A stretch of 64,000 nucleotides of DNA, from contig QXEO01001821.1 in the NCBI GenBank assembly GCA_007115705.1, positions 310,001 through 374,000 on the forward strand. The letters run 5' to 3'. Below the pieces are notes generated by a model, which had not been told where the DNA came from, ran no database searches, and saw only the letters and a program-made list of their open reading frames with translations. The DNA comes from Dactylis glomerata. Taxonomy: Eukaryota > Streptophyta > Magnoliopsida > Poales > Poaceae. Positions 1-12,291 of the stretch are shown here, one piece after another (the stretch's first letter is position 1; each line of letters starts with the position of its first letter). The position numbers were made by a program, and so were the translations under genes.

Positions 1-545
1 ATCTTCTTGACATATCACGTTTATCTTTATTCTATCAATTGCCCAACTGTAATTTGTTTACCCAGCATGTGTTATTTATCTTATGGAGAGACACCACTAG
101 TGAACTGTGGACCCCGGTCCTATTTCCATCATATTGCTATTACCTGTTTACTTTACTTGCACTGTTTACTTTACTCGCATACTCTACTATTTTCCACTCG
201 ATACGCTCATAACCTTTGTTTCAAGCAAACCGGTGAGATTGACAACCTCATCGCAAGTTGGGAACAAAGTACTTGGTTGTGTTGTGTGCAGGTTCCGCGT
301 TGCTACTGGCCGAAGACGAGTCAACAAGTATCATTAAACGGTGCCCTTGTTGGAGTGTTATTAAGCCAGTCTGCATCACCTTCAGTCGTCATTGTCTGCT
401 TTTCTCCTGAACGATAAACCTTGGTTTCTTAACTGAGAGAAAACAAGCTGCTATACTCATCATACCTTCCTCTTGGGGTTCCCAACGGGCTGATCATTCA
501 CCACGCACAAGGACCTCTGATCTCCCACATCAACTTGGAGTATCA
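1..545 (+). repeat. 5' LTR of element A (3' part only)
   Basis: This is the end of the 5' LTR, closing in TATCA at 545. It aligns with 5387-5931 at 537 of 545 positions, and most differences are transitions. The first roughly 1,130 bases of this LTR lie left of the window. Short reading frames here recur in the other LTR and are not genes. Confidence 0.9.
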
Positions 546-555
546 GCCTCTTTTC

Positions 556-573
556 TGGCGCCGTTGCCGGGGA
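556..573 (+). other. Primer-binding site of element A (tRNA-Asp)
   Basis: TGGCGCCGTTGCCGGGGA is complementary to the 3' end of plant tRNA-Asp(GUC) including CCA. It lies 10 bases after the LTR end. A tRNA-Asp primer is typical of Athila-type gypsy elements. The same site occurs in element D at 56333. Confidence 0.88.
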
Positions 574-732
574 AGAGTGGAAGACCTCTGTAAGGGGAGT
601 TTTTTGCACGCACATCCTTTACTTTATTTTATTGTTTTGCTTTACTTTATTTATTTTACCTGCATTGCTTTATATCAAAAACCCAAAAAATTAGAATCCT
701 TGGTAGTTGTTATTTCTTTACTTTAGTTCATC

Positions 733-1326
733 ATGCTGTTCCCTAAGTTCGTTATGGAGGACCTCTCAGTAGGTAGTGGTTCGATTATTGGCAAAAGTAA
801 CATTGAGGAGTTCTTTAATCACATTAGTATGCATAAGGAAGTTGAGGAAAAGTCTTTGGTTGAGTTAGCTCCTAGTTATGAAGTTGCTTCTGCTCATTTA
901 GTTCACATGTTAGAAGCTAGGTTTGCTAGTCTTAATCCTTTTATGCAATACATGTTCCTTAAGCTTCATGAAATTGAGGATCCCGAAAAGAAAGCTTTTA
1001 TCTTGGAAACTTTGCGCTTAGAATTTAAGGATGTCGTTATTGAAGCTAGGAAAGTTCTTAAACGTTTTAATAAACTTGGTTCACCTATAAAGGTTATTAG
1101 TACAAACGATGAAGGGGCCGAAATACCTATACCTTGCAAGCTTTTGGGATTGTGTGAAGCTTTCGAAAATAATTTTGACTGGATCTGTCCTGAAAATCTT
1201 TTTGATGAAAATAGTGTACCAAAGCATGATCACAAAGGGTCTTTAAAAACTTATGTGGATGAAATACAATGCCTTATTGACAAGACCTCTGCAGTTGATC
1301 TTAATGCTTCTTCTGAAAATACTTGA
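733..1326 (+). CDS. Uncharacterised 197-residue protein of element A
   Basis: This is an intact ATG-to-TGA frame and the only credible coding frame in element A. The product is mildly acidic and predicted largely helical from its composition, with Leu/Glu/Lys-rich stretches around residues 50-115. I see no zinc knuckle, protease DTG, polymerase YxDD, signal peptide or membrane segment. A second in-frame ATG at 754 has a better initiation context (GTTATGG), so the protein may be 190 residues. The frame lies about 160 bases after the primer site, where gag normally sits, so it may act in packaging or be a remnant gag. It has stayed open although the element is not brand new, which hints at recent function. 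I do not recognise the family. Confidence 0.5.
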   Translation: MLFPKFVMEDLSVGSGSIIGKSNIEEFFNHISMHKEVEEKSLVELAPSYEVASAHLVHMLEARFASLNPFMQYMFLKLHEIEDPEKKAFILETLRLEFKDVVIEARKVLKRFNKLGSPIKVISTNDEGAEIPIPCKLLGLCEAFENNFDWICPENLFDENSVPKHDHKGSLKTYVDEIQCLIDKTSAVDLNASSENT

Positions 1327-4256
1327 TTCGCAATTTTCTCCGCCTAGCTCAAAGGCGTTAAAGAAAAGCACTCTTGGGAGATAACCCAATGTTTCTTTTC
1401 AGTACTTTTTCTTTTATTTGAGTCTTGGAAGTCATTACTACTGTAATGACCGCTCCTTATCCTTTTTATTTTGTTTTTGTGCCAAGAGAAGCCTCTAATT
1501 CGAGCGAGGTAAAGATTTGGGGATGTTGCTGTCCTGAAACTGTTTTCGGTGCTGCACCGTAAAAATTCGTATAAATTATCCGTATATCTTTTGGACCTGC
1601 GATTTCTTGTGCATATGCCCCAGGTTTTATCCAAACTTTTGTTAGTTAAACACTTTTTAATTTGAGCAACAGAAAATCCCTCAAAATTCGACCTTTGTCA
1701 GCTGTTCAGTTTTGACAGATTTCTGCCAATATTTGTGTTTGCCACTTTATCGCTTTCTTTTGAGTTCTTTTGATCACGGAACTTTTGGGGAGGTTGCTAC
1801 AGTAGTATTTGCTATATATGTGGTGGTTTTGGGTTGAAACCTGAAGCAAAAAGAGGTTGATTATATGTTATGCTTACACTAATGTTGCTAATAGAATTGT
1901 GTTTAGTTTTGTATGAAGGAAGTTTTCAAGTGTAGGGATTGGAGAATGATGAGATGAGTTGAAGAATGGACAAAAGCTCAAGCTTGGGGATGCCCATGCA
2001 TCACCCCAACAAATATCCAAGAAGTACAAGCGTCAAAGCTTGGGGATGCCCCCGAGGCACCCCTTCTTCATCGGCAAAAATCAGGTCACCTTTCAAAACA
2101 CTATATTTTTATTGCTTCATGCACTATGTGTTTTTCTTGGAGCGTCAGTTGTTTTAGTTTTCTTAGTTGGTTTAGTTTGTTTGCTGCAATAAATTGTTGG
2201 ACCCCAACAAATTTCCTTTGGAGAAGTTGCCTTGCTTTTCATTTGCCAAGAACGCTCTAGTTTTCATTCTTATCAAAAATCGAGTGTTCTTCTTTTTCTG
2301 CTACTGCTTTTGGTTTTCGTTTTTGCCTTGATTTGCATTCAGACCTTGTCATATCTTTTCATCAAGGTGTATTTTTGCCTCTGATCTTTATTGGTTTTCA
2401 TCAAAAGAGGTGTTTATAAAAATTGCAAATGGTGTTGGAAAAGAGAAAAAGCTTTGTGCAAAATAGTGGTACAAGAAGGAGCTTGTGTAGACTGCGGCTT
2501 AGGCTTTTTCATGTCATGCTTGATGTCTTTTTGATAGTATGCTTAGTGGTTTTGCTGTAGCATGACTTGTCTCAAATAACTGAGATTGCTTAATGAGCCT
2601 TTGAAAAAAAATCATGCGTTGTTTTTATTGTATGGAAGCATTATTTTGGTTTTCTCCTTGATGCTTTATTTGGGTTGACTTGGCGCATGCTCACACATGT
2701 TAGACTCTTACAAAGTCGCCAATAGCCTTCATGATCATTTAGTTTTTGACTTTTGATGCCATCTTATGCTTCTTTTAATGTCGCTTTGTCGCTTTGCATG
2801 ATTATGGCCATTATTGCTCTCTTAGTTGGTCGCTCCCAGTCTTTTGCTAGCCCTCGCCTTGTACTGAGTATGAGCTCTACTCGTGCATCCAACTCCTAAA
2901 AGCCAAAGTTTTCCAAAGTGTCCACCATACATACCTACTAGCAATTTGCTATTCCAAGTAAATTTGACTTGCTTTTATTTTCTCTTCAAATTAAACTCTT
3001 ACCAGTGTTATGCGAAATTCAGTCAGTAAAGCTCTCACGAACCGGAAGGCACACTTTACTTTTTCCTGTTCTTAAAAATTTGACATTGTGGCCTCTTATG
3101 TTGAGTTGTTATGCTTGCAAGTTGTAAGTTGGATTCTAGCCCAGCCATGCAGTCATGGGCAAGCTTTCAACATTGCACTTCTTATTTGAGTTGATATCGT
3201 GATCTTTTGTTTATGGATGCCCGCGGTGTGAAATGAATTGGGAATCTTGTGGGGATCATGGAGTTTGTATATGTGTTAGGGAAACGTCGGGCCGCCAATC
3301 TAAGCCATGCATAATTCATGGTGGAAATTTGCAGCATACCCATGGTGAACATACGACGACGCATCTCACAATAAAAAGCTAAACAAAAGGCAAATAAAAG
3401 AGATGTCGAGGTGTTCATTGTCTGCTTGTCCTGTCATTTTGGTGTGGGCTTGTTCCATGTCATCGGGCACGGAGGTACCCCATTGGCGGTTCTCAATGAT
3501 ATGCATATACTTACAATGACAAGAGCCTTGCTTGGGACTCTAATTAAAGTAGCATGAGGTTTGGGTACTCGTATTCACGGGGCACGAGGTTTTAAACTTA
3601 TGATTTGTCAAGCATATGCATCATAATTGTTCTCGCATTAACTTTAACCATTCAAGATGCTTATGATGGGGGCAATGAGTGCTCAAAGCCGGTAAGTACC
3701 ATAATTTTTGAAGGTTATAAAACTTGCAATCACTGCTTCCCTCTGCGAAGGGCCTTTCTTCTACTTTTATGTTGAGTCACCACCTTCTTTCTTTATGCAC
3801 CATTAAGAGAGCATAGTTGTCATTCTTAGTATAATGTGCATTGTCCCAAAGTTTTCATTGATTGATTCATATTGTTGGTTTCAGTTGTTCTTAAATTATT
3901 TGTATCTAGTCGCCCTCTTAAACTTGAAGGTGTCTATGCATTTATGTTTTGCTCTCTTTGAAGGACAAGCTGAAAACCATTTGTATGTTTTCCTTATGAT
4001 TTGAACACACGTTTGACTTTCATTGTTTCATTTTCATGATCTTTTGTTTGTGTTCATTTGCATGTTTACAACATGGTTGCTAAGTTCTTATTGTCAAGAT
4101 TATATCTTCATGCCCATGTTTTAAGTTCTTATGATCCCAGCTCACAAATGCTTACATATATGATCAAGATTGTGTAGGTGCATGTCACCTCAAAAATTAT
4201 TCTTTTGTTATCACTTACCTACTCGAGGACGAGCAGGAGTTAAGCTTGGGGATGCT
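1327..4256 (+). other. Long 3' noncoding region of element A
   Basis: No sustained coding frame. The first ~60 bases and most of the rest match 8175-10747 of element B, with substitutions and small indels. The motif AGCTTGGGGATGC, identical to the polypurine-tract core, recurs at about 1980 and 2038 and again just before the 3' LTR. Confidence 0.75.
4242..4256 (+). other. Polypurine tract of element A
   Basis: AAGCTTGGGGATGCT directly precedes the 3' LTR start TGATACG at 4257. Its position fits the plus-strand primer of an LTR retrotransposon. It is interrupted by pyrimidines, as is the matching tract of element B at about 10735. Confidence 0.65.
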
Positions 4257-5931
4257 TGATACGTCTCCAATGTATCTATAATTTTTGATGCTCCATACTT
4301 GTTTTTACACCATTTGCCTACTGTTTCGTTACACTTCGTGGCACTTTTATGCATTTTCCGGAACTAACCTATTAACAAGTTGCCACAGTGCCAGTTCCCT
4401 GTTTTCTGCTGTTTTTGTGTTTCAGAAGTGATACACAGGAAATATTCTCGGAATTGGACGAAATAAGTTCCTAAAGTCTTATTTTACCCGGAAGCTTCCA
4501 GAGATCCGAAGGAGAGAAGGAGAGGGGCCACCAGGGGCCCACACGCATAGGTGGCGCGGCCAGCCCCTGGCCCGCGCCACCAAGGTGTGAGGCCACCCGG
4601 GGCCTCCTCTGACATCTCCCCTTCGCCTATAAAGACCCCCCGACGGAAAAAATCCTAAGTACCCGATCACTTTTCCAGAACACATCGCGATCCGCCGCCG
4701 CCGTCGACCCGAAGATCGGGAGGGTCCAGAAGCTCTTCCCGGCACCCTGCCGGAGAGGGGAATCACCACCGGAGGTCTTCTTCATCGCCATGCTTGCCTC
4801 CGGAGCGATGAGTGAGTAGTCTACCTTGGACTATGGGTCCATAGCAGTAGCTAGATGGTTGTCTTCTCCACCATGTGCTTCATGTTTAGATCTCATGAGC
4901 TGCCCTACATGATTGAGATCACCGTTATGTAATTCTACATGTTTGGTTTGTTGGGATCCGATGAATATTGGTGTTATGATTGAGTTGCTATACTGAATAT
5001 TATCTTATGTTATCTCTATGTTGTTTATGATCTTGCATGCTCTCCGTTGTTAGTAGCTATCTTGGCCGAGTAGTTGCTAGTGACTCCAAGAGGGGGTATT
5101 TATGCTCGATAGTGGGTTCATGCCTCTATTTAACCTGGGGGAGTGACAGAAACCTCTAAGGTTGTAGATGTGTTGTTGCTACTAGGGAGAAAACAACATT
5201 CATATGCTCAAGGGCATATGCTTTGTTTACATTACACACTTTGCTTAATGCAATTATCTGTTGTTCGCAACTTAATACTCATGGGGTGTTCGGATTGATA
5301 TCCCCGGGAGTGGATTATTAGTCATAGATGTAGTTGGATGGCGGTCTATGTATTTTGTTGTAATGCCCAGAGTAAATCTCATAGTGATCTTCTTGACATA
5401 TCACGTTTATCTTTATTCTATCAATTGCCCAACTGTAATTTGTTTACCCAGCATGTGTTATTTATCTTATGGAGAGACACCACTAGTGAACTGTGGACCC
5501 CGGTCCTATTTCCATCATATTGCTATTACCTGTTTACTTTACTTGCACTGTTTACTTTACTCGCATACTCTACTGTTTTCCACTCGATACGCTCATAACC
5601 TTTGTTTCAAGCAAACCGGTGAGATTGACAACCTCATCGCAAGTTGGGAACAAAGTACTTGGTTGTGTTGTGTGCAGGTTTCGCGTTGCTACTGGCCGAA
5701 GACGAGTCAATAAGTATCGTTAAACGGCGCCCTTGTTGGAGTGTTATTAAGCCAGTCTGCATCACCTTCAGTCGTCATTGTCTGCTTTTCTCCTGAACGA
5801 TAAACCTTGGTTTCTTAACTGAGGGAAAACAAGCTGCTATACTCATCATACATTCCTCTTGGGGTTCCCAACGGGCTGGTCATTCACCACGCACAAGGAC
5901 CTCTGATCTCCCACATCAACTTGGAGTATCA
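4257..5931 (+). repeat. 3' LTR of element A
   Basis: The LTR is 1,675 bases, starting TGATACGTCTCC and ending GAGTATCA. It has a GC-rich block near 4510-4620 followed by a TATA-like box (TATAAAG, 4628-4634), a plausible transcription start region. The start resembles the LTR of element B over a few hundred bases, after which the two diverge. Confidence 0.88.
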
Positions 5932-8192
5932 AGCGTGTTATGGATAACTGCTATTCAGGAGATGGAACTGTCCATCCGGGTGATCACTTACTTTTTATAC
6001 ATGAATTATGCGAGTTGTTCAGGTGTGCAGGTATTTCACCAAGCCAGGTCAAGAGGAAGCTATTCTCTTTATCATTGAAAGGCAGAGCTGAGGAGTGGTA
6101 TCAACTGCTTCAAGATGGTCCATCTATTGCATGGGAGGAAATTGTGCCTCTCTTTTATTCCAAGTTTTACCCTCCAAGTAAAATTCATAAAGATCGTAAC
6201 CGGATATATAACTTTTGGCCTCATGATGGAGAAAGCATTGCCCAAGCGTGGGGAAGATTGAAGTTACTAATGCACAAATGTCCTATTCATGATCTTCCCC
6301 GTAATATTGTTATTAATAATTTTTATGCAAGGCTTTCAGGATATTACAAGGACTATCTCGATGCATGCTTTGATGGGTCTTTCACAAGCAAGGATGTCGA
6401 CACCAAGTGGGGTCTGCTTGAAACAATTCAAAACAATATTGAAGGTTGGGATAGCGATAAAGGTAAAGGATCAGGTATGAATTACGAGTTTGATTGCATT
6501 AAGTCTTTCGCTGAAACTGCTGATTTTCAAGAGCTTAGTGCTAAGTATGGTCTTGATCCTCAAATTATGATTGATTGTTTTAAAACCTTTGCTTCCCATA
6601 TTAATGTTCCTAAAGGAAATGGGGACATGTATCATGAACCTTTTAAGGACACTTGCGTAGAAAATAATATTGTTGTTGATGATTCTAATAAACATGCTAG
6701 AACCTCTGAAAGTCCTATTTCTTATAAGCATGTTAATTTTTGTGGAATACATAGACCTTGTGAACAGAGTTACAACAAGGAAGATTATTGCATCACCCAC
6801 GCAAATGAAGAAACCAGTATGTGGCTCAAGGATCTAGATGTGCTTGGTGAAAGGGTTTGTGAGCTTTATCCTTTTCTTTGCGAATTTTGCGGTAAAAAGG
6901 GTCACTTTAATTTTCAATGCCCAATTAATCGAACGAGTACCGCAGATTTGTATTGTGATGATAAGATTACTTTCAATCAGTATGATGAGCTTACTTTGTT
7001 TTTGAATTGTGAAGAGATATCTAGAAAGATTTCTTTGGTTGATATGAGAGATGTTGATATTAATAGCACCCTTCGTGGTTGTCGTCTCTATTGTGATAAA
7101 GATTGTCTCGCAAATACTTACTTACAAGATCTTATAAAACATGATGTTTTGCCAAGCTATGACAGGACTAATAGATGTTTCGATCTTATTAATAGAGAGG
7201 AGGAATACTCCAAAGTTTCTTCTGTTGTTTCTGTCAGCAAACCAGATTATGTGGAGAAGATGCCTTTCCCTCCTAAAGAATATGTGGAGAAGATGCCCTT
7301 CAAGTCTCTCCCTCCTAAAGGAGAGAGTAAGAAGAGTATGAAGAAGAAGAAGAAGAGGAGGAGTAAGAGGCGAGAGGACACGGTATCTTCCCCTAAGCGT
7401 TATGATCCTGCTATAGATTATGATAATTCTGATTGGGATGATATTCCTATGCCTATTACTTATGTTAGTGATCATGATTGGGAAAAGCACTCTACTTTTG
7501 ATATTGAAAATCTTTTTGGTACCAATTCTAAGGTTAATAATTGTTGTACCATTAGTGCTATCCATGTTCCTTCTTATGATGATATGTTTGATGAGTATGC
7601 TTTGCGAAATAGTTGCTCTCTAGCTTGTGATGATACTAAACCTCTAGTTTATGATGGTTATGATGTTGGGTATAATATTTTCAGTTCACCTACTTTTGAG
7701 GAGAAAAATAGTTATGATTACAATATGCCTCCTGTTTTTGATGATTATGGTGATGAGAATAATTATTCTGTTGAATCTGCTCCTACTACGATTATTCATG
7801 TGGGGAGTATTAATTCTTTTATGCATGTGGCTCATGATAGGGAAGCTTTATGTGATAGTTATATTGTTAATTCTATTCATGATGCTACTGAAAGTTATTA
7901 TGAGAGAGGGAAACATAGTTTGATGGATCTCAACAATATTGAGTTTCCCCTCTTTATGTTGCAATTTTTGAAGTTGTACTTGTTTTGTCTTCCTATGCTT
8001 TGCGCTTTCATGACTTGTCTCTTTACAAGACTATTTTTCATTGGACGTGGTTTAGATTTAAATGTCTTTCACATTTGCTTTTTGATGCTCTCTATTGCTT
8101 TAAGTTCCTATATGGCGCATTTGCCTCAAGCTCTTATATGGCGCCCACATGAGCATCTTTGCAAATTACTGCGCCTAGCTCAAAGGCGTTAA
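5932..8192 (+). CDS. Gag-like polyprotein of element B, N-terminus lost to insertion of A
   Basis: The frame is open for 750 residues from the first internal Met (5940). Comparison with element D shows this Met corresponds to residue ~44 of the intact gag, so the true start is upstream of element A. Residues ~1-135 match the retrotransposon gag domain, including KGRAEEWYQLL and the FYPP region, and are closely similar to D's gag. A CCHC zinc knuckle (CEFCGKKGHFNFQC) lies at about residues 314-327 and would bind RNA. Residues ~460-485 are a Lys/Arg-rich stretch. The remainder is Asp/Tyr/Ser-rich, and residues ~660-730 are hydrophobic, possibly membrane-seeking. The frame ends where homology to A's noncoding region begins. 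The long C-terminal extension is unlike ordinary gag and has no recognisable enzyme. Confidence 0.75.
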
Positions 8193-10747
8193 AGAAAAGC
8201 ACTCTTGGGAGATAACCCATTGTTTATTTTCAGTACTTTTTCTTTTATTTGAGTCTTGGAAGTTATTACTACTGTAATAACCGCTCCTTATCCTTTTTAT
8301 TTCGTTGTTGTGCCAAGAGAAGCCTCTAATTTGAGTGAGGTAAGATTTGGGGATGTTGCTGTCCTGAAACTGTTTTCGGTGCTGCACTGTAAAAATTCGT
8401 GAAATTATCTGTATATCTTTTGGACCTGCAATTTCTTGTGCATATGCCCCAGGTTATATCCAAACTTTCATTAGTTGAACACTTTTTGATTTGAGCAACA
8501 GAAAACCCCTAAAAAATTCGATCTTTGTCAGTTGTTCTGTTTTGACAGATTTCTGCCAATATTTGTGTTTGCCGCTTTATCGCTTTCTTTTTGAGTTCTT
8601 TTGATCATGGAACTTTTGGGGAAGTTGCTACAGTAGTATATACTTTATATGTGGTGGTTTTAGGTTGAAACCTGAAGCAAAAAGGGTTGATTCTATGTTA
8701 TGCTTACACTAATGTTGCTAATAGATTTGTGTTTAGTTTTGTATGAAGGAAGTTTTCAAGTGTAGGGATTGGAGAATGATGAGATGAGTTGAAGAATGGA
8801 TAAAAGCTCAAGCTTGGGGATGCCCATGCATCACCCCAAGAAATATCCAATAAGTACAAGCGTCAAAGCTTGGGGATGCCCCCGAGGCACCCCTTCTTCA
8901 TCGGCAAAAATTAGGTCACCTTTCAAAACACTATATTTTTATTGCTTCATGCACTATGTGTTTTTCTTGGAGCGTCAGTTGTTTTTGTTTTCAGTTTTCT
9001 TTTGCTTTGTTTGCTGCAATAAATGGTTAGATCACATCATGTTTTTTTTGGAGGAGATGAACTCGTTTTTCATTTGCCAAGAACACTCTAGTTTTCACTC
9101 TTATCGTTCAGCGAGTGTTCTCTTTTTCTGCTACTACGTTTGGCCTTTGTTTTTCGCCTTGATTTTTGTTCAGATCTTGTTTTATCTTTCCATCAAGGTG
9201 TATTTTGACCTCTGGTCCATGTTGGTTTTCCTCAAAAGAGTTTTCTCAAAAAGGTTTTAATGGTGTTGGAAAAGAGAAAAAGTTTCATGCAAAAAAGTGG
9301 TACAAAAAGGAGCTTGTGTAGACTGTGGCCTAGGCTTTCGCATATCGTGCTTGATGTCTTTTTGATAGTATGCTTAGTGGTTTTGCTGTAGCATGACTTA
9401 TCTCAAATGACTGAGATTGCTTAATGAGCCTTTGAAAAAAAATCATGCGTTGTTTATATTATTTGGAAGCATTATTTTGGTTTTCTCCTTTGATGCTTTA
9501 TTTGGGTTGACTTGGCACATGCTTACACCATGTTGACTACAAAAATAAGTCGCCTATAGCCTCTATGATCATTTAGTTTTTGACTTTTGATGCCATCTTA
9601 TGCTTCTTTTAATGTTGCTTTGTCGCTTTGCATGATTATGGCCGTTATTGCTCTGTTAGTTGGTCGCTCCCAGTCTTTTGCTAGCCCTCATTTTGTACTG
9701 AGTATGAGCTCTACTCGTGCATCCAACTCCCAAAAACCAAGTTTGCCATTGTGTCCACTATAAATTCCTATGCATGGTATTTGTAAGCCATTCCAAGTAA
9801 ATTTTCATGTGCTACCTTTCAAAAAAACCTTCAAAACACTTCTCGTTTTGTGACACTGTTTTCAGCTCATGGGGACGTAGTGGTCGGATTTGCTATCTTC
9901 CATATTGCTTATTCCAAAAAGAAAAAAAAAGAAAAAAAAAGAGAAAGAAAAAAGGCACTCCTCCATGGTATGTGAATGTTGGTGGGCACCCGATGGAATT
10001 GGTTAGCCATGGTTTGTGAAAGGAAAAAAGGTGGGGAGGAGTGCCAAGCTTTATAAAAGAGCATAAAAGTGACAATCTCTCTCTCAAAAACTTGCTTCAT
10101 TTTTGTATGGAAGATAGTAAGAACCCCATTGCCAGTCGTTGACAAAGACAACCACCTCTCAAAACCAATTTTTATCTCTCTGTTTTACAAATGAAAAGCT
10201 CTAGCACATGTTTAATCACTGCTTCCCTCTGCAAAGGGCCTTTCTTTTACTTTTATGTTGAGTCACCACCTTCTATCTTTATGCACCGTCTAAGAGAGCA
10301 TAGTTGTCATTCTGAGTATAATGTGCATTGTCCCAAAGTTTTCATTGATTGTTTCATGATCATGGTTTCACTTGTTCTTAAATTATTTGTATCTAGTCGC
10401 CCTCTTAAACTTGAAGGTGTCCTATGCATTTATGTTTTGATATTCCATGAGGGACAAGCTGAAAACCATTTACTATGTTTTTCCATATGATTTGAACACA
10501 CGTTTGACTTTCATTGTTTCATTATTCATGATCTTTTGTTTGTGTTCATTTTCATGTTATAACATGGTTGCTAAGTTTCTTCTATCAAGATTATGTCTTT
10601 CATGCCCATGTTTTAAGTTCTTTTGATCCCAGCGCACAACGCTTATATATTTGATCAAGATTGTGTAGGTGCATGTCACCTCAAAAATTATTTCTTTTGT
10701 TATCACTTACCTACTCGAGGACGAGCAGGAGTTAAGCTTGGGGATGC
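8193..10747 (+). other. Long 3' noncoding region of element B
   Basis: Homologous to 1344-4256 of element A over most of its length, including the paired AGCTTGGGGATGC motifs at about 8812 and 8868. Parts near 9720-10270 instead match the 3' region of element C around 15430-16030. I see no coding frame. An A-rich run at 9916-9953 precedes a hairpin. Confidence 0.75.
9954..10045 (+). other. Hairpin with 11-bp perfect stem in element B
   Basis: GGCACTCCTCC (9954-9964) and its exact reverse complement GGAGGAGTGCC (10035-10045) enclose a 70-base loop. The same stem and similar loop recur in element C at 15728-15817. Conservation across two elements suggests an RNA structure, but the role is unknown. 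Confidence 0.6.
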
Positions 10748-12291
10748 TGATACGTCTCAAACGTATCTATAACTGTTGATGCTCCATGCTTGTTTTTACA
10801 CCATTTGCCTTGTGTTTTGTTACACTTCATGGCGTTTTTATGCGATTTCTGGAACTAACCTATTGACAAGATGCCACAGTGCCAGTTCCCTGTTTTCTGC
10901 TGTTTTTGTGTTTCAGAAAAGCTACACAGGAAATATTCTCGGAATTGGATGAAACAAGTTCCAGAACTCCTATTTTTCCCAGACGAAGGACGAGGACCGA
11001 AAGAGAGCCGGAGGGGGGCCAGGGGCCAGCCTCACACCAGGGCGGCGCGGCCCAGCCCCTGGCCGCGCCCCCTATGTGTGAGGAGCCCCTGGCAGCCCCC
11101 TGACGACGCCCCTTCGCCTATATAAAGCCTCGGGACGGAAAACCCTAGGGGAGTCGGCGAAATTTCCAGAACAGTTCCGCAGTGCCGCCGCCATCGAAGA
11201 CAAATTTCAGGGGACAAAAGTCTCTGTTCCGGCACCCTGCCGGGACGGGGAAGTTCCCCCGGAGCCATCTCCATCGGTCTCCATCGCCGTCTCCGCCGTC
11301 TCCATCGACCTCACCGCCATCTCCATCAACCTTGCTGTCTCCTATGATGAGGAGGGAGTAGTTCATCCCCATGGCTGAGGGCTCTATCGGTAGCTATGTG
11401 GTTCACCTCTCTCTCCCATGATGTGATCTCTATGTGATCGTGAGCTTTGTATCATGTTGAATAAGTAGATGCTACTCTTCATCATTATGTGTACTCTAGT
11501 GGTGTTATTAAAGTAATCTATTCCTCCTGCCATGGTGTAACGGTGACAGTGTGTGCATCATGGTGGTACTTGGTCTAGGCTACGATTGTGATCTCTTATG
11601 GATTATGAGAATAATTATCACTATGATAGTATTGAAGTGATCTATTCCTCCTTTCATGGTGTAATATTGACAGTGTGTGCACCGTGTTAGTACTTGGTCT
11701 AAGTTGCAATAATATTTATCTTGAGTTGTGATTTGATTTGGATATCTCTATGAGCGGTGTTTGTCAAGTACTTGATGAACTTTAAGGGGTGCTTCTGTAG
11801 CCACTACGCAATGATTAGTGTTATTCAATAAGAGAGTAATTCAGAGTAGCATAGTCAAGAGAAGTTATTTATTTGTTCAATTATGTTATATTTGTTGGGA
11901 GTGTGTCCACTAGTGAAAGTATGATCCCTAGGCCTTGTTTCCAAGCTTTGCACACCGTTTACTCGCTGTTTTGTTACTTGTTTGCTTGCTGCCATTTTTA
12001 TTCCAGATTGTATTTACTACTTGTAATCATCCATACCACTTGTATTTTACTATCTCTTCGCCGAACTAGTGCACCTATACATCTGACAAGTGTATTGGGT
12101 GTGTTGGGGACACAAGAGACTTTCTGTATCGTAATTGCAGGGTTGCTTGAGAGGGATAGCTTTGACCTCTTCCTCCCTGAGTTCGATAAACCTTGGGTGA
12201 TTCACTTAAGGGAAACTTGCTGCTGTTCTACAAACCTCTGCACTTGGAGGCCCAACACTGTCTACAAGAACAGACGCGTGCGTAGACATCA
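10748..12291 (+). repeat. 3' LTR of element B
   Basis: Starts TGATACGTCTCAAACG after the tract AGCTTGGGGATGC and ends TAGACATCA, 1,544 bases. A TATA box (TATATAAAG, 11119-11127) follows a GC-rich block, as in element A. The 5' part resembles A's LTR, while the part after about 11400 is unrelated, with two imperfect copies of a ~100-base unit near 11515 and 11635. The right target-site copy would be GTTAT at 12292-12296. Confidence 0.8.

Larger units (their letters stand above)
1..5931 (+). mobile_element. Element A: non-autonomous gypsy-like LTR retrotransposon, 5' end cut off
   Basis: Bases 1-545 match 5387-5931 without gaps and with 8 substitutions, so they are the two LTRs of one element. 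A tRNA-Asp primer site follows the first LTR and a purine-rich tract precedes the second. The 3.7 kb internal part holds one short ORF and no gag zinc knuckle, protease, reverse transcriptase or integrase, so mobility would depend on proteins from another element. It lies inside the gag of element B: the sequence right after 5931 resumes gag in mid-domain. The right target-site copy would be 5932-5936; the left copy is outside the window. Confidence 0.85.
5932..12291 (+). mobile_element. Element B: gag-only non-autonomous gypsy-like retrotransposon, 3' portion
   Basis: After element A the sequence resumes inside a gag frame, runs through a long noncoding 3' region and ends in an LTR (10748-12291). 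No protease, reverse transcriptase or integrase is present, so B looks like a gag-only element. Its 5' LTR and gag start lie left of the window. After 12291 an RNase H frame begins mid-domain, showing that B is inserted in element C. The 3' region is shared with A, and the gag N-terminal part with D. Confidence 0.75.

Noticed and set aside
1959..2192. Small frames containing repeated GMP motifs in elements A and B
   Set aside because: They sit in the noncoding 3' region and are broken differently in B; the repeated DNA motif explains the similarity.
7122..7565. 147-residue frame antisense to element B's gag
   Set aside because: Shadow of the long gag frame on the other strand.
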